A DNA stretch of 64,000 nucleotides, from contig CAVSNJ010000004.1 in the NCBI GenBank assembly GCA_963729295.1, positions 248,001 to 312,000 on the forward strand, given 5' to 3'. Below are positions 55,556-64,000 of this stretch, one piece after another. The translations under genes and the position numbers were made by a program. The notes under the pieces were generated by a model that saw only the letters and a program-made list of their open reading frames with translations, did not search any database and was not told the DNA's origin. This DNA comes from DATJLY01 sp963729295 (GTDB lineage Bacteria > Pseudomonadota > Alphaproteobacteria > ATCC43930 > CGMCC-115725). How positions within the stretch are numbered: position 1 is the stretch's first letter; each line of letters starts with the position of its first letter.

Positions 55556-56575
55556 CTAGGCGGGCATCAGCCCGTTGGTCTTTCCAACCCGCACGATCGC
55601 TGCGGAACCGCACGAAAACGCTTGGCTGCCATGAGCCAGGCGCCATGCATGCGGCGGCTGGCCAACGAGAGTCTTGAATACGCTCGTGAAGTGTGACTGC
55701 GTCTGGAAGCCGACCGATAACGCGACATTCACGGTCGACATATCGGATCCGATCAGCATCTCTTGCGCATGCTCGATCCGGCGCCGGAGCAAATATTCGT
55801 GCGGCCGCAGGCCGGTCGCAGCGCGAAACTGCGCGGCGAAATGCATGCGCGTGAGGCCGGCCGCCGCGGCGACATTGGCAAGGCTCACTGGTTCGGCAAA
55901 GTGCGCCTCGACATACTCGACCGCTCGCTTCAGCCGCCACTGCGCAAGCCCGGAAACCTTCGGTCGGTCGGAACGAACCGATCCGGTCACCCAGCCGAGA
56001 AGCCGCGCCACGATGGCGATGCCGATGCAGTCGACATAAAGTTGACCGAATGAACCGAGACTATCCTCGGCACCCAAGAGGGCTCGCCCAAGTTGCTCGA
56101 TGATTGGATCTCGAGGGGGAGCAGACTCCGGAAAGAACGAGGGGGTCTGGCCTTCCGGCATGTCGCATTGGTACTCTGCGAACAGGTCGTTCGGAACGTG
56201 GAGATGCAACGCATCCGACGGCCCCTTGAAGGCGCAGTGGGCGATAACGCCAGGTCCGGTGACGAGGAGCGTTCCGGGTACGGAAACCCCATCCCGTACG
56301 TTGCGTCCCGCGACCGAAAGATACTCGTCCATGCTCCGCAACGCGATCCCGATCACGTGGCAATGATTGGGAGTCTGAGTACTGACCTCCCGCGCCGCGA
56401 GAGCGCGCCATCGCGTCGCAATGACTCTCGCACCCAATGGAGCCGTCACGGAACCGTGCGGTCGGAGGCGCCATTGCTGCTCGTGTTCGATAACGTTGGT
56501 CGGATAGTGCGGAGGGCGGCTTGATGCGTGTGCCGGAGCCACAGCGGAGACTGTCCAGCCGTGAGAATGGGACAT
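55556..56575 (-). CDS. AraC-family transcriptional regulator
   Basis: A 339-residue regulator. The N-terminal ~230 residues have a cupin-type effector-binding part, and residues ~235-335 are a double HTH: LKRAVEYVEAHFAEPVSLAN, VAAAAGLTRMHFAAQFRAAT, GLRPHEYLLRRRIEHAQEML, VNVALSVGFQTQSHFTSVFK. ATG 56575 is chosen because GGAGG stands 6 bases before it. It precedes the alpha/beta hydrolase gene on the same strand (178-base gap) and may control the SDR or hydrolase genes; effector unknown. Confidence 0.9.
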   Translation of the reverse strand: MSHSHGWTVSAVAPAHASSRPPHYPTNVIEHEQQWRLRPHGSVTAPLGARVIATRWRALAAREVSTQTPNHCHVIGIALRSMDEYLSVAGRNVRDGVSVPGTLLVTGPGVIAHCAFKGPSDALHLHVPNDLFAEYQCDMPEGQTPSFFPESAPPRDPIIEQLGRALLGAEDSLGSFGQLYVDCIGIAIVARLLGWVTGSVRSDRPKVSGLAQWRLKRAVEYVEAHFAEPVSLANVAAAAGLTRMHFAAQFRAATGLRPHEYLLRRRIEHAQEMLIGSDMSTVNVALSVGFQTQSHFTSVFKTLVGQPPHAWRLAHGSQAFSCGSAAIVRVGKTNGLMPA

Positions 56576-56793
56576 TGTCACCTCCGTTGATGATCAAATT
56601 GAGGATCACCTGTTGCGGTAAGGCCCGATCTCCTTGAATAAGCGGCAGGTCTTGCACGAGTTGCGTCTGCGCCGCAACGTCGTTCTTCATCACTGCGCCA
56701 CGGGTCAGGGCAATCACCGAGGATCGCTTCGTTGATCCCCACGTCATCTTTCTCGTGAAGTCGCTTTCTTCGCGAGCGCACGGATGCCGAAAA

Positions 56794-57531
56794 TTAGATT
56801 TGTGCCAAACCGCCATCTACGAACAGCTCTATGCCAGTGACGTAGGCGCTGCCGTCTGAAGCGAGAAATAGCGCCGCCTTGCCAAGATCGTCTGGCGTGC
56901 CGATCCGGCCGAGCGGAATGAGAGCGGCGGCCGAAATCTTCTCCTCATTTGTCATCAGCGTGGAAAGGCCGGGGGTCTCGACGTTCCCGGGGCTGAGCAC
57001 GTTGACACGGATGCCGCGCCCCTTGAGATCGGCAGTCCAGCTGCGCGCGAACGAGCGCACCGCGGCCTTTGTCGCGCTGTACACCGAGAGGGCAGGGAAG
57101 CCCTTGATCGATGCGATAGAGCCGATGAGGATTACCGAGGAACCCGCGGTCAGCAACGGCAGCGCCTTCTGCACCGCGAAAAATAGGCCACGCACGTTCG
57201 TGTCGAAGGTCTTGTCGAAATGCTCCTCGGTGATCTCTCCGAATGGGACGGCTTCGTAAATTCCGGCATTCGCCGTCAGCACGTCGATCCGCCCGCCCTG
57301 CGTTTTGACGGTTGTGTAGATGCGGTCGAGATCGGCGAGACTGGAGGTATCGCCCTGGACCGCCGACGCATTGGTGCCGATCGAGGCGACTGCCTTGTCC
57401 AGTTCGGATTGGCGGCGGCCCGTGATAAAGACCCGCGCGCCTTCTTGGACAAACCGCCTGGCAATTCCGAGACCGATGCCGGTGCTGCCGCCGGTGACGA
57501 GAGCGACTTTGCCTGCGAGCTTTCCCGTCAT
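56794..57531 (-). CDS. Short-chain dehydrogenase/reductase
   Basis: A 245-residue SDR. Rossmann motif VALVTGGSTGIGLGIARRFV, NAG motif LTANAGIYEAVP, catalytic Ser in SVILIGSIASIKGF and Y-x3-K in SVYSATKAAVRSFARS, closing VTGIELFVDGGLAQI. It oxidises or reduces a small alcohol/ketone with NAD(P)H; substrate unknown. ATG 57531 has GGAGG 5 bases upstream. It is 59 bases downstream of the flavoprotein gene on the same strand. Confidence 0.92.
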   Translation of the reverse strand: MTGKLAGKVALVTGGSTGIGLGIARRFVQEGARVFITGRRQSELDKAVASIGTNASAVQGDTSSLADLDRIYTTVKTQGGRIDVLTANAGIYEAVPFGEITEEHFDKTFDTNVRGLFFAVQKALPLLTAGSSVILIGSIASIKGFPALSVYSATKAAVRSFARSWTADLKGRGIRVNVLSPGNVETPGLSTLMTNEEKISAAALIPLGRIGTPDDLGKAALFLASDGSAYVTGIELFVDGGLAQI

Positions 57532-57590
57532 CGTGACCTCCTCCCGCAACAGTCGCAAACGGGCGTCAGCAAGGCATCGTTTTGCGCAGC

Positions 57591-58991
57591 CTATCGTGCG
57601 GAAGGAGTCGGTATGTTCGAGAACAGCGAACCGAGCCCCTCTGCCATCGTCGGGTGCGCGAGCACGGCATCGCGAAGCTTCGGATAAGGTAACTCCGCGA
57701 TCATGGCCGTTTGCACCGCGGCCATGACCTCGCCGGCCTCGGCGCCAATCATCGTGAAGCCAAGAATGCGGTCGTCACTCGCACCGACAAGACCCTTCAT
57801 GAAGCCTCGTGTTTCGTCCGTCGCCTCGGTTCGCAGCACGGCGCTGGTCGGGAGCCTCGCGACGCGTACGGCGACGCCTGTTTTTTGGGCGTCCCGCTCT
57901 CTCAGTCCGACATGGGCAAGCGGGGGATCTGTGAATACGCAATATGGAACCAGCCGATCGCGCGTGCTGCGCTTGCCGCCGGCCAAATTGTCCCTGATGA
58001 TCCGAAAGTCGTCGACGGATGCGTGGGTGAACTGTGGGCTGCCGGCGCATTCTCCGATGCCCCACACATCGGATGCGGTCGTCTCCAGCCGCTCGTTGAC
58101 GCGGACATAGCCGCGATCGTCCAACGCGACGCCCGCCGTCTCGAGCCCAATCCCGGCGGTGTTTGGAATACGCCCCGCGGCGACCAGGATTTCGCTGCCC
58201 TCGATCCTTTGCTCACCGGAGGTTGTGCGTACGGCAACGGTGACCTGCTCCCCGGATCGGCCTCGTACATCGCTGATCTCGGCTGACACCAGAAACCGAA
58301 TCCCTTCGTCGCTGAGCATCCGCCGCATTTCATCCGCAACGTCCGCATCCTCGCGGGCGATAATCTGAGGCCCGGCCTCGATGACGCTCACACGGCTGCC
58401 GAAGCGGCGGTAGGCCTGGGCCAGTTCGAGACCGACATAGCCACCTCCGAGCACGATCAGGTGCGGCGGCAGATAGTCGAGTTCGAGAGCCTCGATGTGG
58501 GTAAGTGGTCGGGCGGCTTCGAGGCCAGGGATGCTCGGGATTGCCGCGTGCGATCCGACGTTGAGGAAAACTTGATCTCCTGCCAACACACGGGTTCCGC
58601 CCTCGTTCAACCGCACCTCGAGCGTTTTTGGCGCCACGAAACACCCATCCCCCATGACCAGTTCGGTGCCGGTTGTCTTGTATTTCTGCAGATGTCCGGC
58701 AACCTCGCGGTCAACCATTTCCCGCTTTCGCTTGCGGACCCTCCCCATATCGATCGTGAGAGGACCCGTCACCATCCCGAACTGCGCCCCGTGGCGCGCC
58801 AGATGCGCGACCCTTGCGCCCCAAATCTCGTTCTTGCTGGGCAGGCAGGCAATGTTGGGACAAGAGCCTCCGATCCACCGGCGTTCTACGATGGCCGTCC
58901 GTCGGCCCGCGGACGCCAGATGCCACGCCAGCAAGTTGCCACCCTGTCCGCTGCCCAGGATGAGGACGTCGTAGCGCTCCGGCTGAGGCAT
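57591..58991 (-). CDS. Pyridine nucleotide-disulfide oxidoreductase (mercuric-reductase-like)
   Basis: A 466-residue FAD oxidoreductase. FAD site VLILGSGQGGNLLAWHLA, redox-active disulfide in SCPNIACLPSK (two Cys 5 residues apart, as in the family), NAD site LIVLGGGYVGLELAQAYR, second FAD site DVWGIGECAG, and a dimerisation domain (about 340-466). The second conserved C-terminal His-X4-Glu of lipoamide dehydrogenases is replaced (AHPTMAEGL), so it is His-P-T-x2-E, as in mercuric reductase and related proteins. No N-terminal HMA domain. Substrate uncertain. Confidence 0.9.
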   Translation of the reverse strand: MPQPERYDVLILGSGQGGNLLAWHLASAGRRTAIVERRWIGGSCPNIACLPSKNEIWGARVAHLARHGAQFGMVTGPLTIDMGRVRKRKREMVDREVAGHLQKYKTTGTELVMGDGCFVAPKTLEVRLNEGGTRVLAGDQVFLNVGSHAAIPSIPGLEAARPLTHIEALELDYLPPHLIVLGGGYVGLELAQAYRRFGSRVSVIEAGPQIIAREDADVADEMRRMLSDEGIRFLVSAEISDVRGRSGEQVTVAVRTTSGEQRIEGSEILVAAGRIPNTAGIGLETAGVALDDRGYVRVNERLETTASDVWGIGECAGSPQFTHASVDDFRIIRDNLAGGKRSTRDRLVPYCVFTDPPLAHVGLRERDAQKTGVAVRVARLPTSAVLRTEATDETRGFMKGLVGASDDRILGFTMIGAEAGEVMAAVQTAMIAELPYPKLRDAVLAHPTMAEGLGSLFSNIPTPSAR

Positions 58992-59203
58992 GAGTATCCC
59001 CGTGTGCGAATCTCATGGTCCCTTGGGGAACGGCAACATTCGTTGGACGCAGCCATTCCAACTTGTCGCAAGTGATAAGTTGATGTGCTGGTGATGTAAC
59101 TAATCGGCGAGGAAACCGACGCGAGAGACACGAGGCGTCCAAATTCCACCCTCGGCTAACTCGACCGAGAGGCGATCAACGTCCGCCGAGGGTCAAACGC
59201 GTC
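58992..59203. other. Short intergenic stretch
   Basis: No gene seen. It should contain the promoter of the minus-strand flavoprotein-SDR pair; no clear promoter elements were recognised. Confidence 0.35.
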
Positions 59204-59443
59204 GTGACCCGCTGTGCCTACCGAAAATCAGATCCGAACACAGACATTCCCAAGTCGCAATCGCCGCTGGAACGACTTCGGGCTGAGTTGAATGCGGCGA
59301 GCGAGCCATCGTTGCCGCGCCAGCGTCTGTGCATTAGGGCCGTAGAAATCTCCTTTAGGTTGCTCTTCGGCGCAATTGAGGAGCTGGCGATCCGATATCC
59401 GATATTGACTGCACAGGGCGCGGAGAGAGTCGGCAGAAATTGA
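59204..59443 (+). CDS. Small hypothetical protein (79 residues)
   Basis: A GTG-initiated frame of 79 residues: a charged N-terminus (PLERLRAELNAASEP), then a helical segment (LCIRAVEISFRLLFGAIEEL). No family is recognised and the ribosome site is weak. It could be real or a chance frame. Confidence 0.35.
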   Translation: MTRCAYRKSDPNTDIPKSQSPLERLRAELNAASEPSLPRQRLCIRAVEISFRLLFGAIEELAIRYPILTAQGAERVGRN

Positions 59444-59525
59444 CGTTCGTCAAGGCGGGGCTAGATGCACGGCCGCACTATTCAGCGCCGCATCACTACA
59501 AAGCCTGCCTACGCGAGGACACGAG

Positions 59526-59609
59526 ATGAGCATTCTCCGATTCAACAAGGATCACGAGTGGGTGCGGATTGAAGGTGACGAGGCACTGATCCGGTCCGCG
59601 ATCCCATGA
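59526..59609 (+). pseudogene. GcvH (glycine cleavage H protein) N-terminal fragment
   Basis: ATG 59526 opens 27 codons reading MSILRFNKDHEWVRIEGDEA, the start of GcvH ('f..dHEWv..egd.a.vGIT'), then diverges and ends at TGA 59607. The lipoyl-lysine domain is absent. The stop overlaps the ATG of the next fragment. Confidence 0.6.
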
Positions 59610-59851
59610 TCCCGCACGTGATCGTCCTCGAACCTGGCCTTGTCATTTATAAGATCTACAACGGCTACTGGTTCTTCGGCCGGCCCACTCTGGAAGACCT
59701 TCGCCAGGACCTATGCGCCGTCACCAAGAAATGCCGGCCGGACTGGGACATTACGATGCCCGAACTCAAAGCGGCATGGGAGCAAGGCCGCAAGGAGTTC
59801 TTCTATCCATACGGCAAAACGTACCTCCAAACTCTCGGTGAACAGGATTAG
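59606..59851 (+). pseudogene. Redoxin/peroxiredoxin-like C-terminal fragment
   Basis: An 81-residue frame that reads as the end of a larger redoxin-domain protein: VIVLEPGLVIYKIYNGYWFF, then GRPTLEDLRQDLCAVTKKCR, ELKAAWEQGRKEFFYPYGKT. The N-terminal half with the active-site cysteine is missing. Its ATG is inside the stop of the GcvH fragment (ATGA), so a deletion or recombination joined two unrelated gene pieces. Whether it is translated is unknown. Confidence 0.55.
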
Positions 59852-59997
59852 GAGCGTATCGCCGTTACACGCGATGCCGCGATCATCCGATTTCCTCTCC
59901 GGGCACGAGGCGGTCGAACGAGAGGGGAAAAGCTTCGGCTTTGCCGCAAGGTCCGCGTTCGACCGCGGCCGTGGTGTCTACATCAAAGGAGGCGCGG

Positions 59998-60513
59998 ATG
60001 AGCATCGCTCAATCAAGGGGAAGCAGGAGCGCAACGGATAGGGTCACCGTACGGCTGATCGTGAATGGCACGCCTCGGATGCTGACCCTCGATCCGCGTT
60101 CCTCGCTGCTGGACGTCCTGCGCGAAGGGCTCGCGCTGACCGGCGCAAAAAAGGGATGCGACCACGGCCAATGTGGTGCCTGCACGGTCCATCTCGACGG
60201 CCGCCGCATCGCCTCGTGTTTGACCATGGCGGTTCAGGCTGACGGGCGCGAGGTGGTCACGATCGAGGGCCTCGCTCCTTCTGGAGGCAGTCTCCACCCT
60301 ATGCAACAGGCATTCATCGTTCACGATGCCTTGCAATGCGGCTATTGCACGCCGGGGCAGATCATGGCGGCGGTGGCCTGCGTGCGCGAGGGACATGCCA
60401 CCACGTCGGAGCAAATCCGCGAATACATGAGCGGCAACCTGTGCCGCTGCGGTGCTTACGTCGGAATCGTCGCCGCAGTTCAGGACGCCGCGGTCAAGAT
60501 GCGGGGGGCGTGA
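59998..60513 (+). CDS. Aldehyde oxidoreductase / xanthine dehydrogenase family, 2Fe-2S subunit (PaoA/YagT-like)
   Basis: A 171-residue iron-sulfur subunit. Plant-ferredoxin-type cluster ligands in KKGCDHGQCGACTVHLDGRR followed by SC, and the second cluster in QCGYCTPGQIM and NLCRCGAY. It relays electrons from the Mo centre to FAD. AAAGGAGG (59985-59992) precedes ATG 59998. Unlike E. coli PaoA, no Tat signal is seen, so the enzyme is probably cytoplasmic. First of three subunit genes. Confidence 0.93.
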   Translation: MSIAQSRGSRSATDRVTVRLIVNGTPRMLTLDPRSSLLDVLREGLALTGAKKGCDHGQCGACTVHLDGRRIASCLTMAVQADGREVVTIEGLAPSGGSLHPMQQAFIVHDALQCGYCTPGQIMAAVACVREGHATTSEQIREYMSGNLCRCGAYVGIVAAVQDAAVKMRGA

Positions 60514-60517
60514 AGCG

Positions 60518-61513
60518 ATGAGGCCCTTTACCTATGCCAAGCCTGCAACCGCAGCCGAAGCCGTGCGCACAATGGCCGCGAGCGGTCCCGGCGCGCGCTT
60601 CATCGCCGGTGGCACTACACTTTATGACTTGATGAAGCTCACTGTGGAGTGGCCGGATCGTATTATCGATCTCACGGGGCTCAAGGAGCTCGAGGAATTT
60701 GACACTTCGGGACCGCACGAGCTCGTGTTCGGCGCTCTGGCTCGGATGAGCGACGTCGCGGCGGATCCGGGCCTCAATCGCGACTATCCCGCCCTCGCAG
60801 AGTCGCTCACCAAGGCGGCCTCGCAACAGCTCCGCAATATGGCGACCGTCGGCGGCAACCTGCTCCAGCGCACGCGATGCGCTTATTTTCGCGGGGGCGA
60901 ACCTTTTGCCTGCAACAAGCGCGCGCCCGGCAGCGGCTGTTCCGCTCTGGAGGGTTTGGATCGCGGTCACGCGATTCTCGGCGGCAGCGACGCTTGCATT
61001 GCCGTCTATCCCGGAGATTGGGCCGTGGCGCTGACCGCCTTCGACGCCGAGATCGATGTGCTGGGTCCCGCAGGGCCGCGGACGCTTCCGGTCGAGCGAC
61101 TTCATTGCGAGCCCGGCACGACACCGCAGATCGAGACCGCTCTTGCCCAGGAGGAACTGATCTTGCGCATCCGCGTGCCGACGACCCCGCTGGGCCACGC
61201 CTCGACCTATCACAAAATTCGGGACCGCGAATCTTACGCCTTTGCCCTGGCCTCCGCGGCCATCGCGCTACGGATGGAGGGAAATACCGTGCGCGATGCG
61301 CGTATCGCGCTTGGTGGCCTCGCCACGCGTCCCTGGCGCACGCGGGAAGCGGAAACGTCTCTCATTGGCCAATCCTTGACGACAAGTGCGGCGCGTGCGG
61401 CGGCTGACATCGCGCTGCGGGACGCGTGGGCTGGGCACTTCAACGGCTTTAGGATCGAACTCGGCGCCCGAACGGTGACCGACGCACTGCTGATCGCAAG
61501 GCAGAGGGCCTGA
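60518..61513 (+). CDS. Aldehyde oxidoreductase family, FAD subunit (PaoB/YagS-like)
   Basis: A 331-residue FAD-binding subunit. Marks: GARFIAGGTTLYDLMKL, QQLRNMATVGGNLLQR (FAD contacts), and a Cys-rich insert (TRCAYFRGGEPFACNKRAPG then SGC) that matches the extra 4Fe-4S cluster of PaoB-type subunits. C-terminal CO_deh_flav-like region. Starts 4 bases after the 2Fe-2S gene stop. It passes electrons to the final acceptor. Confidence 0.92.
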   Translation: MRPFTYAKPATAAEAVRTMAASGPGARFIAGGTTLYDLMKLTVEWPDRIIDLTGLKELEEFDTSGPHELVFGALARMSDVAADPGLNRDYPALAESLTKAASQQLRNMATVGGNLLQRTRCAYFRGGEPFACNKRAPGSGCSALEGLDRGHAILGGSDACIAVYPGDWAVALTAFDAEIDVLGPAGPRTLPVERLHCEPGTTPQIETALAQEELILRIRVPTTPLGHASTYHKIRDRESYAFALASAAIALRMEGNTVRDARIALGGLATRPWRTREAETSLIGQSLTTSAARAAADIALRDAWAGHFNGFRIELGARTVTDALLIARQRA

Positions 61514-61518
61514 CGCAG

Positions 61519-63720
61519 ATGAGCGACACTTCTTTCCCCGACGTTCCCCGGATCGACGCGCATGACAAGGTGCGGGGCGTCACGCGCTTCGCAGCGGACG
61601 ATGTCCGACCGGGCATGGTTCACGCCGCTCTCGCTGTCGCGACTATCGGACGCGGCTGCCTTCGCAGCGTTGACACGCGCGCCACCCGTGCCGTGCCGGA
61701 TGTCCGTCTCGTCTTGACGCATGAGGATCTCGGCGAGGTGAAGTCGCCCGGTTTTCTTTTTGCCGATGGCTATGGCTTCCAAAGCTTCCAGCCGCTGCGA
61801 TCCGACGTGATCGCTTATCGGGGCCAACCGATCGCGCTGGTGGCGGCCGACACGCTCGAAACAGCGATCGAGGCTGCGGAACTCGTTCGGGCGGAATACG
61901 CGGAGGAACCGTTCAATGTCGCGCTCGATGCGCCGGCGAGCAACGTCATCGCGCAGGCGGACTCGCCCCTGCCCAAGCCCATGTTCGCCGACCTGATGGC
62001 CGGAGATGCTGATAGGGCTTTCGCCGAGGCGGCGATCAAAATCGATGGCGTCTACACCAGCCCGGCGCAACACCACAACCCGATCGAGCTTATCGCGACG
62101 GTGGCCGAGTGGCGCGACGGCACGCTAATCGTCCACGAGGGAACGCAGAACGCGGAAGGTATTCGTCAGGGGCTGGCGCTCGAGTTGGGACTGCCGCCGG
62201 AGTGCGTGCAGGTGATCTCTCCATTCGCCGGCGGCAGCTTCGGCCAGAAGAACTCGCTCCAGATGCAGACGGTGCTGGCGGCCATTGCTGCGCGACGGCT
62301 CGAGCGGCCGGTCAAGCTGGTTGTCTCGCGCGCGCAGATTTTTCATGACGCCTGTTTCCGTCCGGCGAGCCGGCACCGGATTCGCCTGGGCGCCGATCGC
62401 ACGGGACGGATGGTGGCGACCATCCATGAGAGCGATTCGCAGACGTCGCGGTACGATCTTTTCCCAACGCTGCATACCGACACCAGCGCGCGCCTCTATG
62501 GGATCGCCAACTTCCGCGGTCGCGAAAGGCTGGTGAAGGCCGACACTCAGACCCCCGGCTTCATGCGCGCGCCATGGGAACACGTGGCCTGCTTCGCGCT
62601 GGAATCCAGCGTGGACGAGGTCGCCTATGCCCTGAACCAGGATCCGGTTGCCCTGCGGTTAGTGAACGACACGACCATAGACCCGATTACGAACCAGCCG
62701 CTCTCGTCCCGCCATGTGGCCGAATGCCTGCAACGTGGGGCGGAACGCTTTGGCTGGAGCCGGCGCAGCATGGCGCCAGGTTCTATGAGGACCGATGACG
62801 GAACACTCGTCGGTTGGGGTGTCGCAATCGGTGCCTACCCTGCCATGACCGTGCCGGAAATCGCTCGCCTCAGGATTACCGACGATGGGAGTGTTTTCGT
62901 TGGCATTGGCGGCCACGAAATGGGCCAAGGCATCCGCACCGCGCTGACTGCGGTTGTGGCGAGGAAGCTCAGCGTTCCCGGCGATCGCGTGACTGTCGCG
63001 GTCGGAGATACGCGCGCTGCGCCCCAGCACGAGACCGCCGGTTCGTGGGGCACTGCGAGCGCTGTGCCCGCCGCGAGCGAGGCTGCCGACGCGATGCTGA
63101 AGGCTCTTGCCGCTTTGAGTCCGAGCGGACTAAACGGTCGTCCGCCCGCCGAGATCCTGAAGGCCGTGGGCCGCGATGCGCTCGAGGTGGAGATCAGACG
63201 CAAAGCCCCCGGACAGCCCGAGGACATTTTCGGGCGGTTGAAAGCCGGACTGCTCTCACTCGCCGGCCCGGTTTACCCGGGATTCGTCAGCTTCAGCTAC
63301 ATCGCGCATTTCGTCGAGGTGAGGATCGAGCCAAACACGCGCCGTGTACGCGTGCCGCGGGTCGTCAGCATCGTCGATTGTGGTCGCGTGGTGAGCCCCC
63401 GCACGGCCCGGAGCCAGGTCTTGGGCGGGGTGGTCTGGGGCATTGGCGCGACCTTGCGCGAGGTGAGCGAGGTCGATATCCGCTTCGGCGGTTTCCTGAA
63501 TGCCGATCTTGCCGAGTACGTCCTGCCGGTGAACGCCGATATCGGCTCCATCGAAGTCGGCTTGATCGACAAGCCCGACCCGCTGCTGAACCCCTTTGGC
63601 GTCAAGGGTCTTGGCGAGGTCGCGATGACGGGCGTCGCGCCCGCCATCGCCAATGCGGTTTTTCATGCCACAGGTCGTCGGTTGCGCGATCTGCCAATCC
63701 GAATCGAGCAACTGCTCTGA
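61519..63720 (+). CDS. Aldehyde oxidoreductase family, molybdopterin-binding subunit (PaoC/YagR-like)
   Basis: A 733-residue catalytic subunit. N-terminal 'a/b hammerhead' (VRGVTRFAADD, VLTHEDLGEV), then Moco-binding parts: ISPFAGGSFGQKNSLQMQ, GFMRAPWEH, GGHEMGQGIRTALTAVV, HETAGSWGTASAVPAASEA, and the active-site Glu in FGVKGLGEVAMTG. It hydroxylates aldehydes (or a heterocycle) to acids using water. The substrate is not known. Gap to the FAD gene is 5 bases. Depends on molybdenum import, e.g. by the wtpABC genes at 9-12 kb. Confidence 0.93.
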   Translation: MSDTSFPDVPRIDAHDKVRGVTRFAADDVRPGMVHAALAVATIGRGCLRSVDTRATRAVPDVRLVLTHEDLGEVKSPGFLFADGYGFQSFQPLRSDVIAYRGQPIALVAADTLETAIEAAELVRAEYAEEPFNVALDAPASNVIAQADSPLPKPMFADLMAGDADRAFAEAAIKIDGVYTSPAQHHNPIELIATVAEWRDGTLIVHEGTQNAEGIRQGLALELGLPPECVQVISPFAGGSFGQKNSLQMQTVLAAIAARRLERPVKLVVSRAQIFHDACFRPASRHRIRLGADRTGRMVATIHESDSQTSRYDLFPTLHTDTSARLYGIANFRGRERLVKADTQTPGFMRAPWEHVACFALESSVDEVAYALNQDPVALRLVNDTTIDPITNQPLSSRHVAECLQRGAERFGWSRRSMAPGSMRTDDGTLVGWGVAIGAYPAMTVPEIARLRITDDGSVFVGIGGHEMGQGIRTALTAVVARKLSVPGDRVTVAVGDTRAAPQHETAGSWGTASAVPAASEAADAMLKALAALSPSGLNGRPPAEILKAVGRDALEVEIRRKAPGQPEDIFGRLKAGLLSLAGPVYPGFVSFSYIAHFVEVRIEPNTRRVRVPRVVSIVDCGRVVSPRTARSQVLGGVVWGIGATLREVSEVDIRFGGFLNADLAEYVLPVNADIGSIEVGLIDKPDPLLNPFGVKGLGEVAMTGVAPAIANAVFHATGRRLRDLPIRIEQLL

Positions 63721-63755
63721 AGAAGCGCATCGGGCCCAATAGCAGAAGACGTCAC

Positions 63756-64000
63756 ATGATCCGCAAGGCGAAAGCGGTTTGGCACGGCACTGGTCGCGCC
63801 GGCAGCGGTAATCTTTCCACCAATTCTGGGGTGCTCGCAGCGACCCGGTATTCTTTCAGGACCCGTTTCGAGAACGAGAAGGGCACGAATCCCGAAGAGT
63901 TGATCGCTGCCGCGCACGCCGGTTGCTTCACCATGGCGCTGGCCTTTCAGCTCCAGGCCGGCGGCTACGCGCCAACAGAGCTCAAACCGAGGCCGCGGTC
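63756..64000 (+). CDS. OsmC-type peroxiredoxin, 3' end missing
   Basis: The first 81 residues of an OsmC/Ohr-family protein: KAKAVWHGTGRAGSGNLSTN, ENEKGTNPEELIAAAHAGC with the peroxidatic Cys and conserved Glu, and FTMALAFQLQAGGY. It detoxifies organic hydroperoxides. The frame runs off the window. It is 35 bases after the oxidoreductase operon on the same strand and may belong to it. Confidence 0.88.
   Translation, partial: MIRKAKAVWHGTGRAGSGNLSTNSGVLAATRYSFRTRFENEKGTNPEELIAAAHAGCFTMALAFQLQAGGYAPTELKPRPR

Noticed and set aside
56578..56781. A 67-residue minus-strand frame between the SDR and AraC genes
   Set aside because: It is Arg-rich without motifs and overlaps the ribosome site of the AraC gene region.

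Overview
The window is GC-rich DNA that looks like the chromosome of an alphaproteobacterium, most likely of the order Hyphomicrobiales (Rhizobiales). This is judged from gene content (fused transaldolase-glucose-6-phosphate isomerase, helix-turn-helix/PBP regulator beside a WtpABC transporter, HdeD and PRC-barrel proteins, a DUF3141 gene next to pta-ackA) and from protein style. No rRNA, tRNA, CRISPR array or intact transposon was seen. It reads as two well-kept metabolic blocks set in a patchwork of stress, efflux and redox genes, with many gene remnants at the seams.

Region 1 (1-9.2 kb): the end of an ABC solute-binding protein gene, a two-gene RND efflux operon, a cupin protein, a winged-helix-like protein, and an OmpA-type protein built from four tandem ~140-residue repeats whose reading frame is cut by one in-frame TAG.

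Region 2 (9.2-13.1 kb): a WtpABC-type molybdate/tungstate importer, divergent from a helix-turn-helix/PBP-domain regulator, with inverted repeats between them. It fits the molybdoenzymes elsewhere in the window: a cytochrome b561-sulfite-oxidase-fold fusion at 25.6 kb and a PaoABC/YagTSR-type aldehyde oxidoreductase at 60 kb.

Region 3 (13.4-28.7 kb): an IS5-type transposase remnant, then an energy/stress island: PRC-barrel protein, DUF3141 protein, FabI-type enoyl reductase, small membrane protein, MaoC-phosphate acetyltransferase fusion, acetate kinase, a P-type proton ATPase and a PPK2 polyphosphate kinase. After it come the b561-molybdoenzyme fusion and two small envelope proteins. Decayed universal-stress-protein and Dps genes lie here too. 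Together these suggest ATP supply and pH homeostasis under oxygen or acid stress. A 19-20 bp element with core CTCGGAAACTAC recurs in the gaps of this region and, degenerately, before the second RND operon.

Region 4 (28.7-33.4 kb): a single-domain response regulator and a second RND efflux pair (MdtA/MdtB-like) on the minus strand.

Region 5 (33.8-48.1 kb): a tightly packed ten-gene operon carrying nearly all of the pentose phosphate cycle (tal-pgi fusion, DUF2090 aldolase-like, gnd, tkt, zwf, HAD phosphatase, pgl, rpiA), a GH15 glucoamylase-like enzyme and a type II NADH dehydrogenase. Only ribulose-5-phosphate epimerase is missing. It could take glucose released from an alpha-glucan into NAD(P)H production and pentose recycling.

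Region 6 (48.5-59.2 kb): two coupled small genes, a frameshifted lysR gene, hdeD, an EmrA/EmrB-type pump, Dps with an alpha/beta hydrolase, an AraC regulator, an SDR oxidoreductase and a mercuric-reductase-like flavoprotein, all on the minus strand. Region 7 (59.2-64 kb): a chimeric junction of gcvH and redoxin fragments, the three-subunit aldehyde oxidoreductase operon, and the start of an OsmC-type peroxiredoxin.
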